From contig CALBXV010000041.1 in NCBI GenBank assembly GCA_937890045.1, positions 1 through 23,447 on the forward strand: a DNA stretch of 23,447 nt, written 5' to 3'. The position numbers and the translations under genes were made by a program. The stretch's first letter is position 1. Each line of letters opens with the position of its first letter. This stretch comes from an uncultured archaeon (GTDB taxonomy: Archaea; Thermoproteota; Nitrososphaeria; Nitrososphaerales; CALBXV01). This document shows, piece by piece, positions 15,374 through 22,218 of the stretch. The notes below the pieces were generated by a model, which was not told where the DNA came from, did not search any database, and saw nothing but the letters and a program-made list of their open reading frames with translations.

Positions 15374-17383
15374 CGTTTCTCTATAGAATCTCTTTACAGG
15401 AAATCTTGAAAGTAACATTGTTAATCCGCCCAGATGAGATCCATAAAAATCTAACTGTCGTTTTATACTTTCTTCCTGCTCTTTAGTGTGATAGATTTTT
15501 ACATCAATCTGTTTATGAACATCCTCAATAGATCCTCCTTTGCGGAAAATGGTGGGGTCTGTAATCATTCTTACAATGTCATAATCAAAGGTTTTTATAA
15601 CAGCATCTTCATGATTGAGAAGATTATGTTTTTGTAACCATGAAAACCTATGAAGATTTTCTATCATGGAATTGCATTCGATTCTGTTTCTTCTTAAATA
15701 AAGTCTTAGATTTTCAAATGCTATTTTGTGAAGACTAGAAAAATGTTTTATAAAACCCAAGGCTCTATACTTATAGATTAGATTGCCTCCGATTTCTCCA
15801 GAAACATATCTTTCAATATCAGTACTTACATCTTCAAACATTTTCTCTGGATTATCCCATAGTTCATTACTGGTATCTCTTGCAAAATCATCATAAAGCT
15901 TTTCTATCTCTGTATTAGAATTTTTTATACTTTCATGAACTAAATTAACCCATTTCCAAGTAGATAAATTAAGAAGACGTAACAATGCATGTATTTCTCC
16001 AAATATACGATCGTTGTAAAACATACCGACACTTAGATACAACTGTCTTGCTTTAAGATAGTCTTCAAAAGATAAAGTATTATTTTCTATACAAATTTCT
16101 TCAATCTCTATAGAAATAAACTCTTTATTCATAAATGAATACTTGCCTATACACCTCTGAATCGGACGAAACATTCCTTTCATACCAAAAAATTTTCTAT
16201 TTTTTTCTAAATTTAAACTTGTACCGTAAATCAAAGCAAACTGATGTTGGGTTATATTACTAATACCAGCGTTCATTAATCCTTCCATACTTTGCATTTC
16301 TCCAGCAAGAGAATCGCCCGGTAACGCTAATATAACCTCTGAATATGAATTTGTACCTTTATCACTAACTTCATCAGATAAAGCAATCATATCCGCAATA
16401 GAAATATTTTTACGTCCTACGTTTTCTAAAACATCAGGAACTAAAGATTGTACGGACGCAGTAAAACGAATTACTCCGCCTAATAATCTATTACACTCAA
16501 GTACTCTTTTGTGTTGATTTTTACCAGTACTGCATCCTAGATATTCAGGATAACCAACCCGTTTTTGAATTTTACTCAAATATGCACAGAATTCTACATC
16601 TTCCTTATACATTCCAAAATTAGAATCTGTTATGCGTAAGTTTTTGGTATGTTTTACTTTATCAACTATATAATCTACTTCCGCCTTTTTGAGTTCAAGC
16701 GACTTCTTTGAAATCTGGCTGTAATAACCATCACCTTCAGAACAATAAGCGCATTCAAATGGACATCCTCTACTTGTCTGTATTGTCGGTACTAATCTAT
16801 GGTCAAAAAAATGATCCATAAGTCCAGCAATATAAGGAGACGGTATAGTAGATAAATCTGTTATTCTTGGTTCAAGGTCTCCAAAATAATATTTTTTTTC
16901 TATTAAGCAATGACAACTTGAAAGTTTTGTCTTTTTGACAGATCTAACATCTGAACTTTCTAACAAGGTTCCAACTAAATTAGAGAAAGCTATTTCTCCG
17001 TCTTTGAAAATATAAAAATCAATATTTTTATATTTAGCTAACCACTCAATCTGTTTCTTTAACTCATCAGGATAATTTGGACCACCAAAAATTGTAATAA
17101 CTTTCGGATATTTTTCTTTTATTACACTTATAAATTTGTAATTCAAGTCGATATTCCATAAATAATTTGAAGCCCCTATAATAAAAGGAATCTCATTATC
17201 CATAGCTTCTTTGAAATCTTCAACAAATTTAAAGATCTTAATATCCACCTTTGAACCATATTGCTTTAAACAATATGACCCTATTAAACCTAGCTGCAGT
17301 GGCATAGTGTCACTACTTAGACCAAGTTCTGACTCATGTGCAAGATCAATTAAATAAATCTTTTTCTTTTCTGAACTTTTCAT
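15362..17383 (-). CDS. Radical SAM protein with B12-binding-like domain and long C-terminal extension, 673 aa
   Basis: Residues 1-140 resemble a B12-binding domain: TMPLQLGLIGSY near 26-37, FIIGAS at 67-72, ITIFGGPNYP at 96-105 and FKDGEIAFSNL at 126-136; no DxHxxG is seen. The cluster motif TSRGCPFECAYC puts C207, C211 and C214 in the standard CxxxCxxC spacing, and the core continues through SEVILALPGD and HQFALIYGTSLN near 355-395. About 270 further residues form a mostly helical C-terminal region I do not recognise. Shine-Dalgarno AAAGGAG is 6 bp before ATG 17383, a TTGACA promoter lies near 17484, and a terminator overlaps the stop, so this is a single-gene unit. Not close in sequence to its 506-residue neighbour beyond the shared architecture. 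Function unknown; the extra domain may bind a large substrate. Confidence 0.84.
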   Translation of the reverse strand: MKSSEKKKIYLIDLAHESELGLSSDTMPLQLGLIGSYCLKQYGSKVDIKIFKFVEDFKEAMDNEIPFIIGASNYLWNIDLNYKFISVIKEKYPKVITIFGGPNYPDELKKQIEWLAKYKNIDFYIFKDGEIAFSNLVGTLLESSDVRSVKKTKLSSCHCLIEKKYYFGDLEPRITDLSTIPSPYIAGLMDHFFDHRLVPTIQTSRGCPFECAYCSEGDGYYSQISKKSLELKKAEVDYIVDKVKHTKNLRITDSNFGMYKEDVEFCAYLSKIQKRVGYPEYLGCSTGKNQHKRVLECNRLLGGVIRFTASVQSLVPDVLENVGRKNISIADMIALSDEVSDKGTNSYSEVILALPGDSLAGEMQSMEGLMNAGISNITQHQFALIYGTSLNLEKNRKFFGMKGMFRPIQRCIGKYSFMNKEFISIEIEEICIENNTLSFEDYLKARQLYLSVGMFYNDRIFGEIHALLRLLNLSTWKWVNLVHESIKNSNTEIEKLYDDFARDTSNELWDNPEKMFEDVSTDIERYVSGEIGGNLIYKYRALGFIKHFSSLHKIAFENLRLYLRRNRIECNSMIENLHRFSWLQKHNLLNHEDAVIKTFDYDIVRMITDPTIFRKGGSIEDVHKQIDVKIYHTKEQEESIKRQLDFYGSHLGGLTMLLSRFPVKRFYRETTPV

Positions 17384-17460
17384 TTTTATCTCCTTTTTGA
17401 ATTGAATTATATTTGATATTTCCTATTTTTTTCAAATAACTAAATAATATACTAAACATA

Positions 17461-17489
17461 TTATTAGCACTCCGATGAGAGTTTGTCAA
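17461..17489 (-). promoter_or_regulatory. Candidate promoter with a CIRCE-like half site, upstream of the 673-aa radical SAM gene
   Basis: On the minus strand a perfect TTGACA (17489-17484), 17 bp, then TAATAA (17466-17461). The spacer's end plus the -10 reads GAGTGCTAA, identical to one arm of the HrcA operator CIRCE (TTAGCACTC-N9-GAGTGCTAA). The partner arm is absent; only ACTC appears 6 bp before it. Confidence 0.5.
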
Positions 17490-17490
17490 G

Positions 17491-17521
17491 TAAAAAGCGC
17501 ACAGTATTATACTGTACGCTT
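17491..17521 (-). terminator. Terminator overlapping the stop codon of the CMP-sugar synthetase gene
   Basis: On the minus strand, AAGCGTACAGT (17521-17511), loop ATAAT, then ACTGTGCGCTT (17505-17495, one U-G pair) and a TTTTT run. The TAA stop (17509-17507) lies in the loop. Confidence 0.85.
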
Positions 17522-18250
17522 TAATTTCTCCATAAGAAAACGTGCTATTTCAAAATCAACTTCTGTATCTATATCAATCGCCCGCTCTTTTGGCATAATG
17601 TATGGCCGTGTGTCTTTACCACAAAAGAATCCTAAATTAAAATTACCTGTTATAACTAATTCTCTTGTGACTGCATATACTCCACCAGATCTCTTGTAAA
17701 TGGACTCAAAATCTTGTCGCCTAAAACCTGTCTCTGGCATACTGGAAACATATTGGTATAACCTGTCATCCTTAATCCCTTTCATCTTAACAGGGTGCAT
17801 CTCTCCTTCTACTTTATAAACACTCACAACAGAATCTGCTTTAGTCTCTATGAGTTTCCTAATCGCAGAATCAATGTCTTCTGCAGTAGTCAGTGGTGAC
17901 ACCGCATGAAGCAACACAACAAAATCAAACTCTTTACCACTTTCTTCTTCAAGTTTTTTAAGTGCATGTTGAACAACAGGAAGTGTCGGGGTTTCATCAC
18001 GTGCTAGATTTTTTGGTCTTTTAACAAGTGCGAATTTGTCATTAATCTTACCAAGCAAATTTGCAACATTTAATATCTCTTCGTCTTCAGATGATACAGC
18101 TACACAATCGAGCATTTCACTTTCAAGTGCAGACCTTAGCATATAATGTATCAATGGATAATTACAGAGATATTTAATATTTTTCCTCGGCACTGCCTTG
18201 GAACCACCACGAGCTGGTATAACTGCTAAAATATTATAACTCTTACTCAA
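17507..18250 (-). CDS. CMP-nonulosonate synthetase family cytidylyltransferase, copy 2
   Basis: 247 residues with IPARGGSK (11-18), RKNI, SSEDEE, the RRQDFESIY segment before the sugar-binding SGGVYAV, and a canonical DIDTEVDF near the C terminus, so all main family features are present. It starts with TTG (18250-18248): AAAGGAGG ends 7 bp upstream, inside the previous gene, and the upstream TGA overlaps as TTGA. That overlap implies coupled translation with the GT-B-like gene before it. The nearest activated-sugar synthase in the window is more than 13 kb away on the other strand, so this enzyme may activate a keto acid whose synthase lies elsewhere. The pairing with a transferase-like protein suggests that protein may use the CMP-sugar made here. 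Confidence 0.9.
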   Translation of the reverse strand: MSKSYNILAVIPARGGSKAVPRKNIKYLCNYPLIHYMLRSALESEMLDCVAVSSEDEEILNVANLLGKINDKFALVKRPKNLARDETPTLPVVQHALKKLEEESGKEFDFVVLLHAVSPLTTAEDIDSAIRKLIETKADSVVSVYKVEGEMHPVKMKGIKDDRLYQYVSSMPETGFRRQDFESIYKRSGGVYAVTRELVITGNFNLGFFCGKDTRPYIMPKERAIDIDTEVDFEIARFLMEKLKRTV

Positions 18251-19341
18251 CTTAGTGCCTCCTTTCTCATCAGAATAGAATTCTCTACAACATCAGCTAT
18301 TCTATCTGGTGAACCTAAATCTTCTATAAGATTTTTAAATATTCCAGAATTTTTGAAAACTTTTTCTATGGCCTTATCTTCTTTATTCATTAACTCAATG
18401 AGAATTTCTTTCAAATGTTCCGGATTTTCAGCTCCCCAGCCAGCATTCTCCATTATAAGAGGCGGGATTCCATCCTTAAAGCACATGGATATTCTTTCCT
18501 TAACACCGTCTGGATTATCTATTGGGAACAAACACATAACAGATGGTATATCAAATATAGCACTGATATACATAACATTACTTGACCATTCTGCTATGTT
18601 TATATTTGAAGCAATAATTAATTCATCTGTGTTGTCCCAATTAGAAGTATCAATAATATTTAAATTATTTTTAAGTGCTAATTTAAATATTGATTGATCT
18701 TCAAGTTTCGGATGTATACGCGGAAGATAAAATACTTTCTTGTTAGTTAATTTATCAAGATCATATAAGGCTTTTATATGGCTCTCTACCCTACTTGTAT
18801 ATATACCCCCTGACCAAAACGTGACTACGAATGAATCAACGTCAATATGCAATCTTTCAAACACATCGGACTTAATGGCATGTGTTTTACCAAGATAATC
18901 ACTGAAATGTTCAATAGATGGTTTACCAACAATTTTGATTTCAACTTTTGGTCTAATTTTATTAATTATACAAGATGCAATATTATCAACTACACACAAT
19001 ATGTCAGGTGATACATCAAGAATCCTATTACTAGTACCATAAGTATCTTCAAACCATATAGTTGGTATCCTTTTATACTTTCCAAATTTGGTCCATTCTT
19101 TTTGAGCATCAATTGCCGTTGCGTTTGCGCCACATATAATTACATCTGGAATATCCTCTGAAGTTGGTAAATCTTTAGTGTACAGGACACCTTTTTTATC
19201 AAGAATAATTGTCGCTCTCTCTAATTCTGATTGATCTACAATATTCCTGACTAAGTACCCTCTTTTCTCAAGAATTTTTGCTACTGGCAATAATTCTTTC
19301 GCAGTCATTATGTCACCATAGATAACATAAGCTATTTTCAT
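18247..19341 (-). CDS. Divergent GT-B-like glycosyltransferase, paralogue 4 (364 aa)
   Basis: 364 residues, shorter than the other family members, but with equivalent landmarks: WFEDTYG where others have SWDN, VVDNIASCII, VGKPSIEHF, YLPRIHP, then AEWSSNVMYISAIFDIPSVM as the SSxxxEA-like donor-lobe motif. The conserved CxKxDGKxGERI tail is missing; the C terminus reads LGSPDRIADVVE, which may be its counterpart. N-terminal KIAYVIYGD and VIICGAN fit a Rossmann lobe. UDP-GlcNAc 2-epimerase-like proteins share this fold, so an epimerase is the main alternative. AAAGGAG lies 7 bp before ATG 19341. It is first in a two-gene operon with the CMP-sugar synthetase and is divergent from the transporter gene, with 128 bp between. 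Confidence 0.66.
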   Translation of the reverse strand: MKIAYVIYGDIMTAKELLPVAKILEKRGYLVRNIVDQSELERATIILDKKGVLYTKDLPTSEDIPDVIICGANATAIDAQKEWTKFGKYKRIPTIWFEDTYGTSNRILDVSPDILCVVDNIASCIINKIRPKVEIKIVGKPSIEHFSDYLGKTHAIKSDVFERLHIDVDSFVVTFWSGGIYTSRVESHIKALYDLDKLTNKKVFYLPRIHPKLEDQSIFKLALKNNLNIIDTSNWDNTDELIIASNINIAEWSSNVMYISAIFDIPSVMCLFPIDNPDGVKERISMCFKDGIPPLIMENAGWGAENPEHLKEILIELMNKEDKAIEKVFKNSGIFKNLIEDLGSPDRIADVVENSILMRKEALS

Positions 19342-19388
19342 CTATATTCTCCTTTCAAATAACAATTTAAATTTACTAGACAAAAGTA

Positions 19389-19422
19389 AAACATATCCTA
19401 ACTAATCAGTCAAGATATGTTT
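19389..19422. repeat. 9-bp perfect inverted repeat in the divergent intergenic region
   Basis: AAACATATC (19389-19397) and GATATGTTT (19414-19422) are perfect inverted copies with 16 bp between, in the 128-bp gap between the minus-strand GT-B/CMP-synthetase pair and the plus-strand transporter. The right arm touches the TTGATT of the candidate rightward promoter, so it may be an operator; a weak hairpin without function is the alternative. Confidence 0.4.
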
Positions 19423-19449
19423 GATTTAGTAACACTTGGTAAATATTCT
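19421..19449 (+). promoter_or_regulatory. Candidate promoter for the EamA transporter
   Basis: TTGATT (19421-19426), 17 bp, TATTCT (19444-19449), 20 bp before ATG 19470. A second possible -10 of extended type (TGTTATAGT, 19453-19461) is nearer the start. No Shine-Dalgarno is visible, so the leader is short or absent. Confidence 0.35.
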
Positions 19450-19469
19450 CTGTGTTATAGTAATTATAT

Positions 19470-20357
19470 ATGACAAATATATACCTATTTCTAATTTTTA
19501 TGCTACCAGGTACTGTATTCTTGGGATTTTATGATGTATTTACTAAAAAAATCTTGTCCTCAAATATAAATGAGAGATTTTTAATAGCATTGGATTTTTG
19601 CCTTGTGGGAATATTGGTGCTTGGAGTAACCGCAGCTTTTGGTTTGCCAGAAATAAAGAGCGGTTTCTGGGTCGCTTTTTCAAGTACTGTGTTTTTAAAT
19701 ATATTCGCAATATGGTTTTTTACAAAAGCATTTCAAAAAGAAGATGTTTCATTAGTGTCCCCAATAAGACTAATATCTCCTCCATTAACACTTCTCACGG
19801 GATTTATAATATTAAAAGAAAACCCGTCTTTATATGGAATAATAGGTGTGCTTGTAACTTTCTTTGGCTTATGGATACTCTTAAATTCTACAAAGAAAAT
19901 TAAAATATTTTCATTTAGAGAAATAAGAAAACATACTGGAGTATTATATGCAATTGCAGGATCCATATCTTTTGCAATATCTCTTCCTTTTGATAAGAAA
20001 GCTACAATTACATCATCAGCACCATTTCTTATAGGTCTTGGATTCTTTCTTATAGGATTTGGTAATCTTGTTATAGGATTTATATTATCTAAGAATAAAA
20101 AAGATTTTTTTTATATACCAAAAATAGTTAGAAAATTTTTATTTCCATATATAATAATACATTCTATTGGTGCAGTTTTGACTATGCAAGCAATAAATTA
20201 TTCTCTAGCAGCATATACTTCAAGTGTGAAACGTCTATGGTCTTTTTGGGCAATTATCTTCAGTGGTGCAATTCTTAAAGAAAAAAATATTGGAAAAAAA
20301 CTTATTGCAGCACTTATAATGCTTGCCGGTATTGTTTTAACAGTTGCTCTTGGATAA
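19470..20357 (+). CDS. EamA/DMT-superfamily membrane transporter
   Basis: 295 residues, almost entirely hydrophobic, with about ten predicted membrane segments in two five-helix halves. The C-terminal half carries the typical EamA signature: SSVKRLWSFWAIIFSGAILKE then IAALIMLAGIVL near residues 250-293; the first half has the matching VSLVSPIRLISPPLTLLTG and ILKENPSLYG around 95-125. Members of this superfamily export amino acids and metabolites or, as with ArnE/ArnF and some sugar translocators, flip lipid-linked sugars. In this locus a lipid-sugar or nucleotide-sugar role is plausible but unproved. It is a single gene between divergent and convergent minus-strand operons, with 13 bp separating it from the convergent stop; only a weak all-AU hairpin lies there. 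Confidence 0.88.
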   Translation: MTNIYLFLIFMLPGTVFLGFYDVFTKKILSSNINERFLIALDFCLVGILVLGVTAAFGLPEIKSGFWVAFSSTVFLNIFAIWFFTKAFQKEDVSLVSPIRLISPPLTLLTGFIILKENPSLYGIIGVLVTFFGLWILLNSTKKIKIFSFREIRKHTGVLYAIAGSISFAISLPFDKKATITSSAPFLIGLGFFLIGFGNLVIGFILSKNKKDFFYIPKIVRKFLFPYIIIHSIGAVLTMQAINYSLAAYTSSVKRLWSFWAIIFSGAILKEKNIGKKLIAALIMLAGIVLTVALG

Positions 20358-20370
20358 AAAAAGTTCTAGT

Positions 20371-21109
20371 TTATTTTTTATCTTTCATTCGTTCCTGCAT
20401 AAAAACTTCCGCTACTTTAAAATCCATTAAACTGTCTATATTTATGGATTCCTCTGACTTCATTAGAAAGTATGCAGTTTTTTTACCAGAAGTTGATTTG
20501 AGTTCGCGTATTGTCTTCAAGCGTATAACATCCATTGCGCCTGGTCGGCACATAAACATCCGGCAGAACCTGTCTAGGACCATTGTATGGTTCATCCATG
20601 CCTGTAAAATCTTTAGACAAAAACGGTTCAGTCCATTTTTTGTCTTCTGAAATTTTCCACATTTTGTATGGATGTTTTGGTGACTCAATAATCGGTCTTA
20701 CTGCGTCCGCCTCGGGTGTTTTTATAAGAAGTTCAATACCTTTATCAATATGCTGAGCTGTCTTAAGAGGAGATGTTGTACGAAGAAGTACAACAATGTC
20801 AGGTTCATAATTTTCGTTCTCTTTTAGAAAATCTACCGCATGAGTTAAGAATTCAATATCAGTAGAGAGGTCTTGAGATATACCTGCGGGGCGCATAAAC
20901 GGTACTTCAGCACCATATTTCCTTGCAATATCTGCTGTTTCCTCGTCATCTGTTGAGACAATAACTCTATCTATATATTTTGACTTTTTGGCCTCTTCAA
21001 CAGTCCACGCCAAAAGTGGCTTACCAGCGAGTTCTCTTATGTTCTTTTTTGGAACATCTTTTAATCCACCACGCGCAGGTATAATTGCTAAAATTTTATG
21101 TTCTTTCAT
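20371..21109 (-). pseudogene. CMP-nonulosonate synthetase, copy 3, with a one-base frameshift
   Basis: Reading from ATG 21109 gives a normal cytidylyltransferase for about 188 codons (IPARGG, KKNI, STDDEET, GPRQVLPDVYV), then runs out of frame to a stop at 20483. The rest of the family sequence (RPGAMDVIR, SINIDSLMDFKVAE, ending at 20371) continues in the next frame. Removing one C:G pair at 20547-20548 (GTG-CCG to GTG-CG) restores VYVRPGAMDVIR, which aligns without a gap to copy 1 (LPEVLTQTGYLSVIR). The repaired protein would be 245-246 residues, like the other two copies. The shift removes the sugar-binding end and the acidic DxD-like motif, so as read it is inactive. A sequencing/assembly error is a real alternative, because the downstream frame is fully intact. 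It lies 1 bp after the methyltransferase stop. Confidence 0.85.
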
Positions 21110-21110
21110 A

Positions 21111-21986
21111 TTAGTTATAGTTTTTTAGACAAACAACATTTATTAACTTCTCCATTCCTTCTCCTCTGCTCAGAGAATCAATTCGTGATTTATCTATATT
21201 AACAAATTCTTTGCCCTTTACTCTATACAATTTAAATCCTACATCAACAAAAGATTCTAAATACTTTTTTGGTGAACTCCCAAAATTCTCAATAGCTTTT
21301 GGATAAAATTCAGTTATAATCGCAAGTTTATGGTTCTTTGTGATTATTTCTTTCATACCGTCAAATACTGCCCGCTCTGCGCCTTCTACATCTATCTTAA
21401 CAACATCTATTTTCCTATCGTTTCCTAAAAATTCATCAAGTGTTGCAGTTTCTATTTCAACATATCTCTGATTCTCTTTTGGATTTAGGCTATGCGCGCA
21501 TAAATTCTCCGAGTCAAGATAAAATTTTGCTGTTCCTGTTTTATCAGACACGGCTTTTCTAATTGTTATTATATTTTTATAATTATTCTTGTTAATATTC
21601 CTCTCAAGTAGCTTGAAATTATCTTCATCTGGTTCAAACGCAAAAACTTTTCCTCCATCTCCAACTAATCGTGCAGCAATAAGTGAAAAGTATCCGATAT
21701 TTGCACCGACATCAACAAATGTCATCCCTTGTTTTAAAAACTTTTCTAAAACAAATGTTTCCTCTGGGTCAAAATTCCCGTGCATTATTAAATATGGAGC
21801 AAGTGCACTGTCATGAGAATCAACAAACATTGTATGACCGCCAGCTTTAACTTTAACAACTCCTTTTGGTTTAAAGTTTTTGTATAAAAATTGATATAAT
21901 TTTGACGCAAAAGGTAATTTGCCAAGACCTCGTCCAGATACAATAGCACTTATTTTTTTAAAGAGTATGAAAAAAAATTTCTGCAT
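21111..21986 (-). CDS. FkbM-family SAM-dependent methyltransferase
   Basis: 291 residues. The SAM-binding motif I is FVDVGANIGYFS at 90-101, followed by the acidic AFEPDEDN (116-123), and KIDVEGAE at 197-204 is the FkbM signature that links SAM and substrate binding. The N-terminal 50 residues are basic and contain a hydrophobic start (FFFILF) but no clear signal peptide. Family members O-methylate hydroxyl groups, often on sugars of surface glycans, which suits the surroundings. There is no clear Shine-Dalgarno. It is followed at 1 bp by the frameshifted cytidylyltransferase and preceded, 12 bp upstream, by an epimerase remnant, so it was probably part of a longer sugar operon. Confidence 0.88.
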   Translation of the reverse strand: MQKFFFILFKKISAIVSGRGLGKLPFASKLYQFLYKNFKPKGVVKVKAGGHTMFVDSHDSALAPYLIMHGNFDPEETFVLEKFLKQGMTFVDVGANIGYFSLIAARLVGDGGKVFAFEPDEDNFKLLERNINKNNYKNIITIRKAVSDKTGTAKFYLDSENLCAHSLNPKENQRYVEIETATLDEFLGNDRKIDVVKIDVEGAERAVFDGMKEIITKNHKLAIITEFYPKAIENFGSSPKKYLESFVDVGFKLYRVKGKEFVNIDKSRIDSLSRGEGMEKLINVVCLKNYN

Positions 21987-21998
21987 TATAAATTCTCA

Positions 21999-22175
21999 CT
22001 AAAAACGGTCTTCAGGATTTGCAAATCCTTGTTTGTAACCTTCGTATAAATCAATAGGATTATACCCCAAATCCCGCTTTGCTTCTTCTATACCAAAGCT
22101 TGCATCCATTGTAACTCCGATTATAGTGGTTTCGTTTAATGGAGGGTTTGAAGAAAATATGATAATGTTATGCAT
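21999..22175 (-). pseudogene. C-terminal remnant of an NAD-dependent sugar epimerase/dehydratase
   Basis: A 58-codon frame (ATG 22175 to TAG 21999) reads like the extreme C terminus of an extended SDR (UDP/dTDP-sugar epimerase or dehydratase): SFGIEEAKRDLGYNP at residues 26-40 followed by IDLYEGYKQGF corresponds to the usual (D)xxKAKRxLGYxPxxxLxEGL ending. The nucleotide-binding domain and catalytic YxxxK are absent, and an in-frame stop (TAG) lies just before the ATG. It sits alone in the 232 bp between the GT9 and FkbM genes. Most likely a deletion relic; a functional 58-residue protein is improbable. Confidence 0.68.
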
Positions 22176-22218
22176 AATATCCTAATATCTTATACAAATC
22201 GGCCTTACTTGTACAGAT

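Noticed and set aside
17467..17489. Complete CIRCE operator
   Set aside because: Only one 9-bp arm is present; the position N9 away does not match TTAGCACTC.
20353..20382. GATAAAAAA / TTTTTTATC inverted repeat between convergent genes as a bidirectional terminator
   Set aside because: The stem is almost all A-U with no GC core, so it would be weak; possible but not supportable as a feature.
20540..20555. Programmed +1 frameshift in the third cytidylyltransferase
   Set aside because: No slippery codon, adjacent stop or stimulatory element of a known type at the shift point; mutation or assembly error is simpler.
22171..22218. In-frame extension of the GT9 gene past its stop (ICTSKADLYKILGYYA)
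   Set aside because: Requires readthrough of TAA, and the GT9 protein is already full length.
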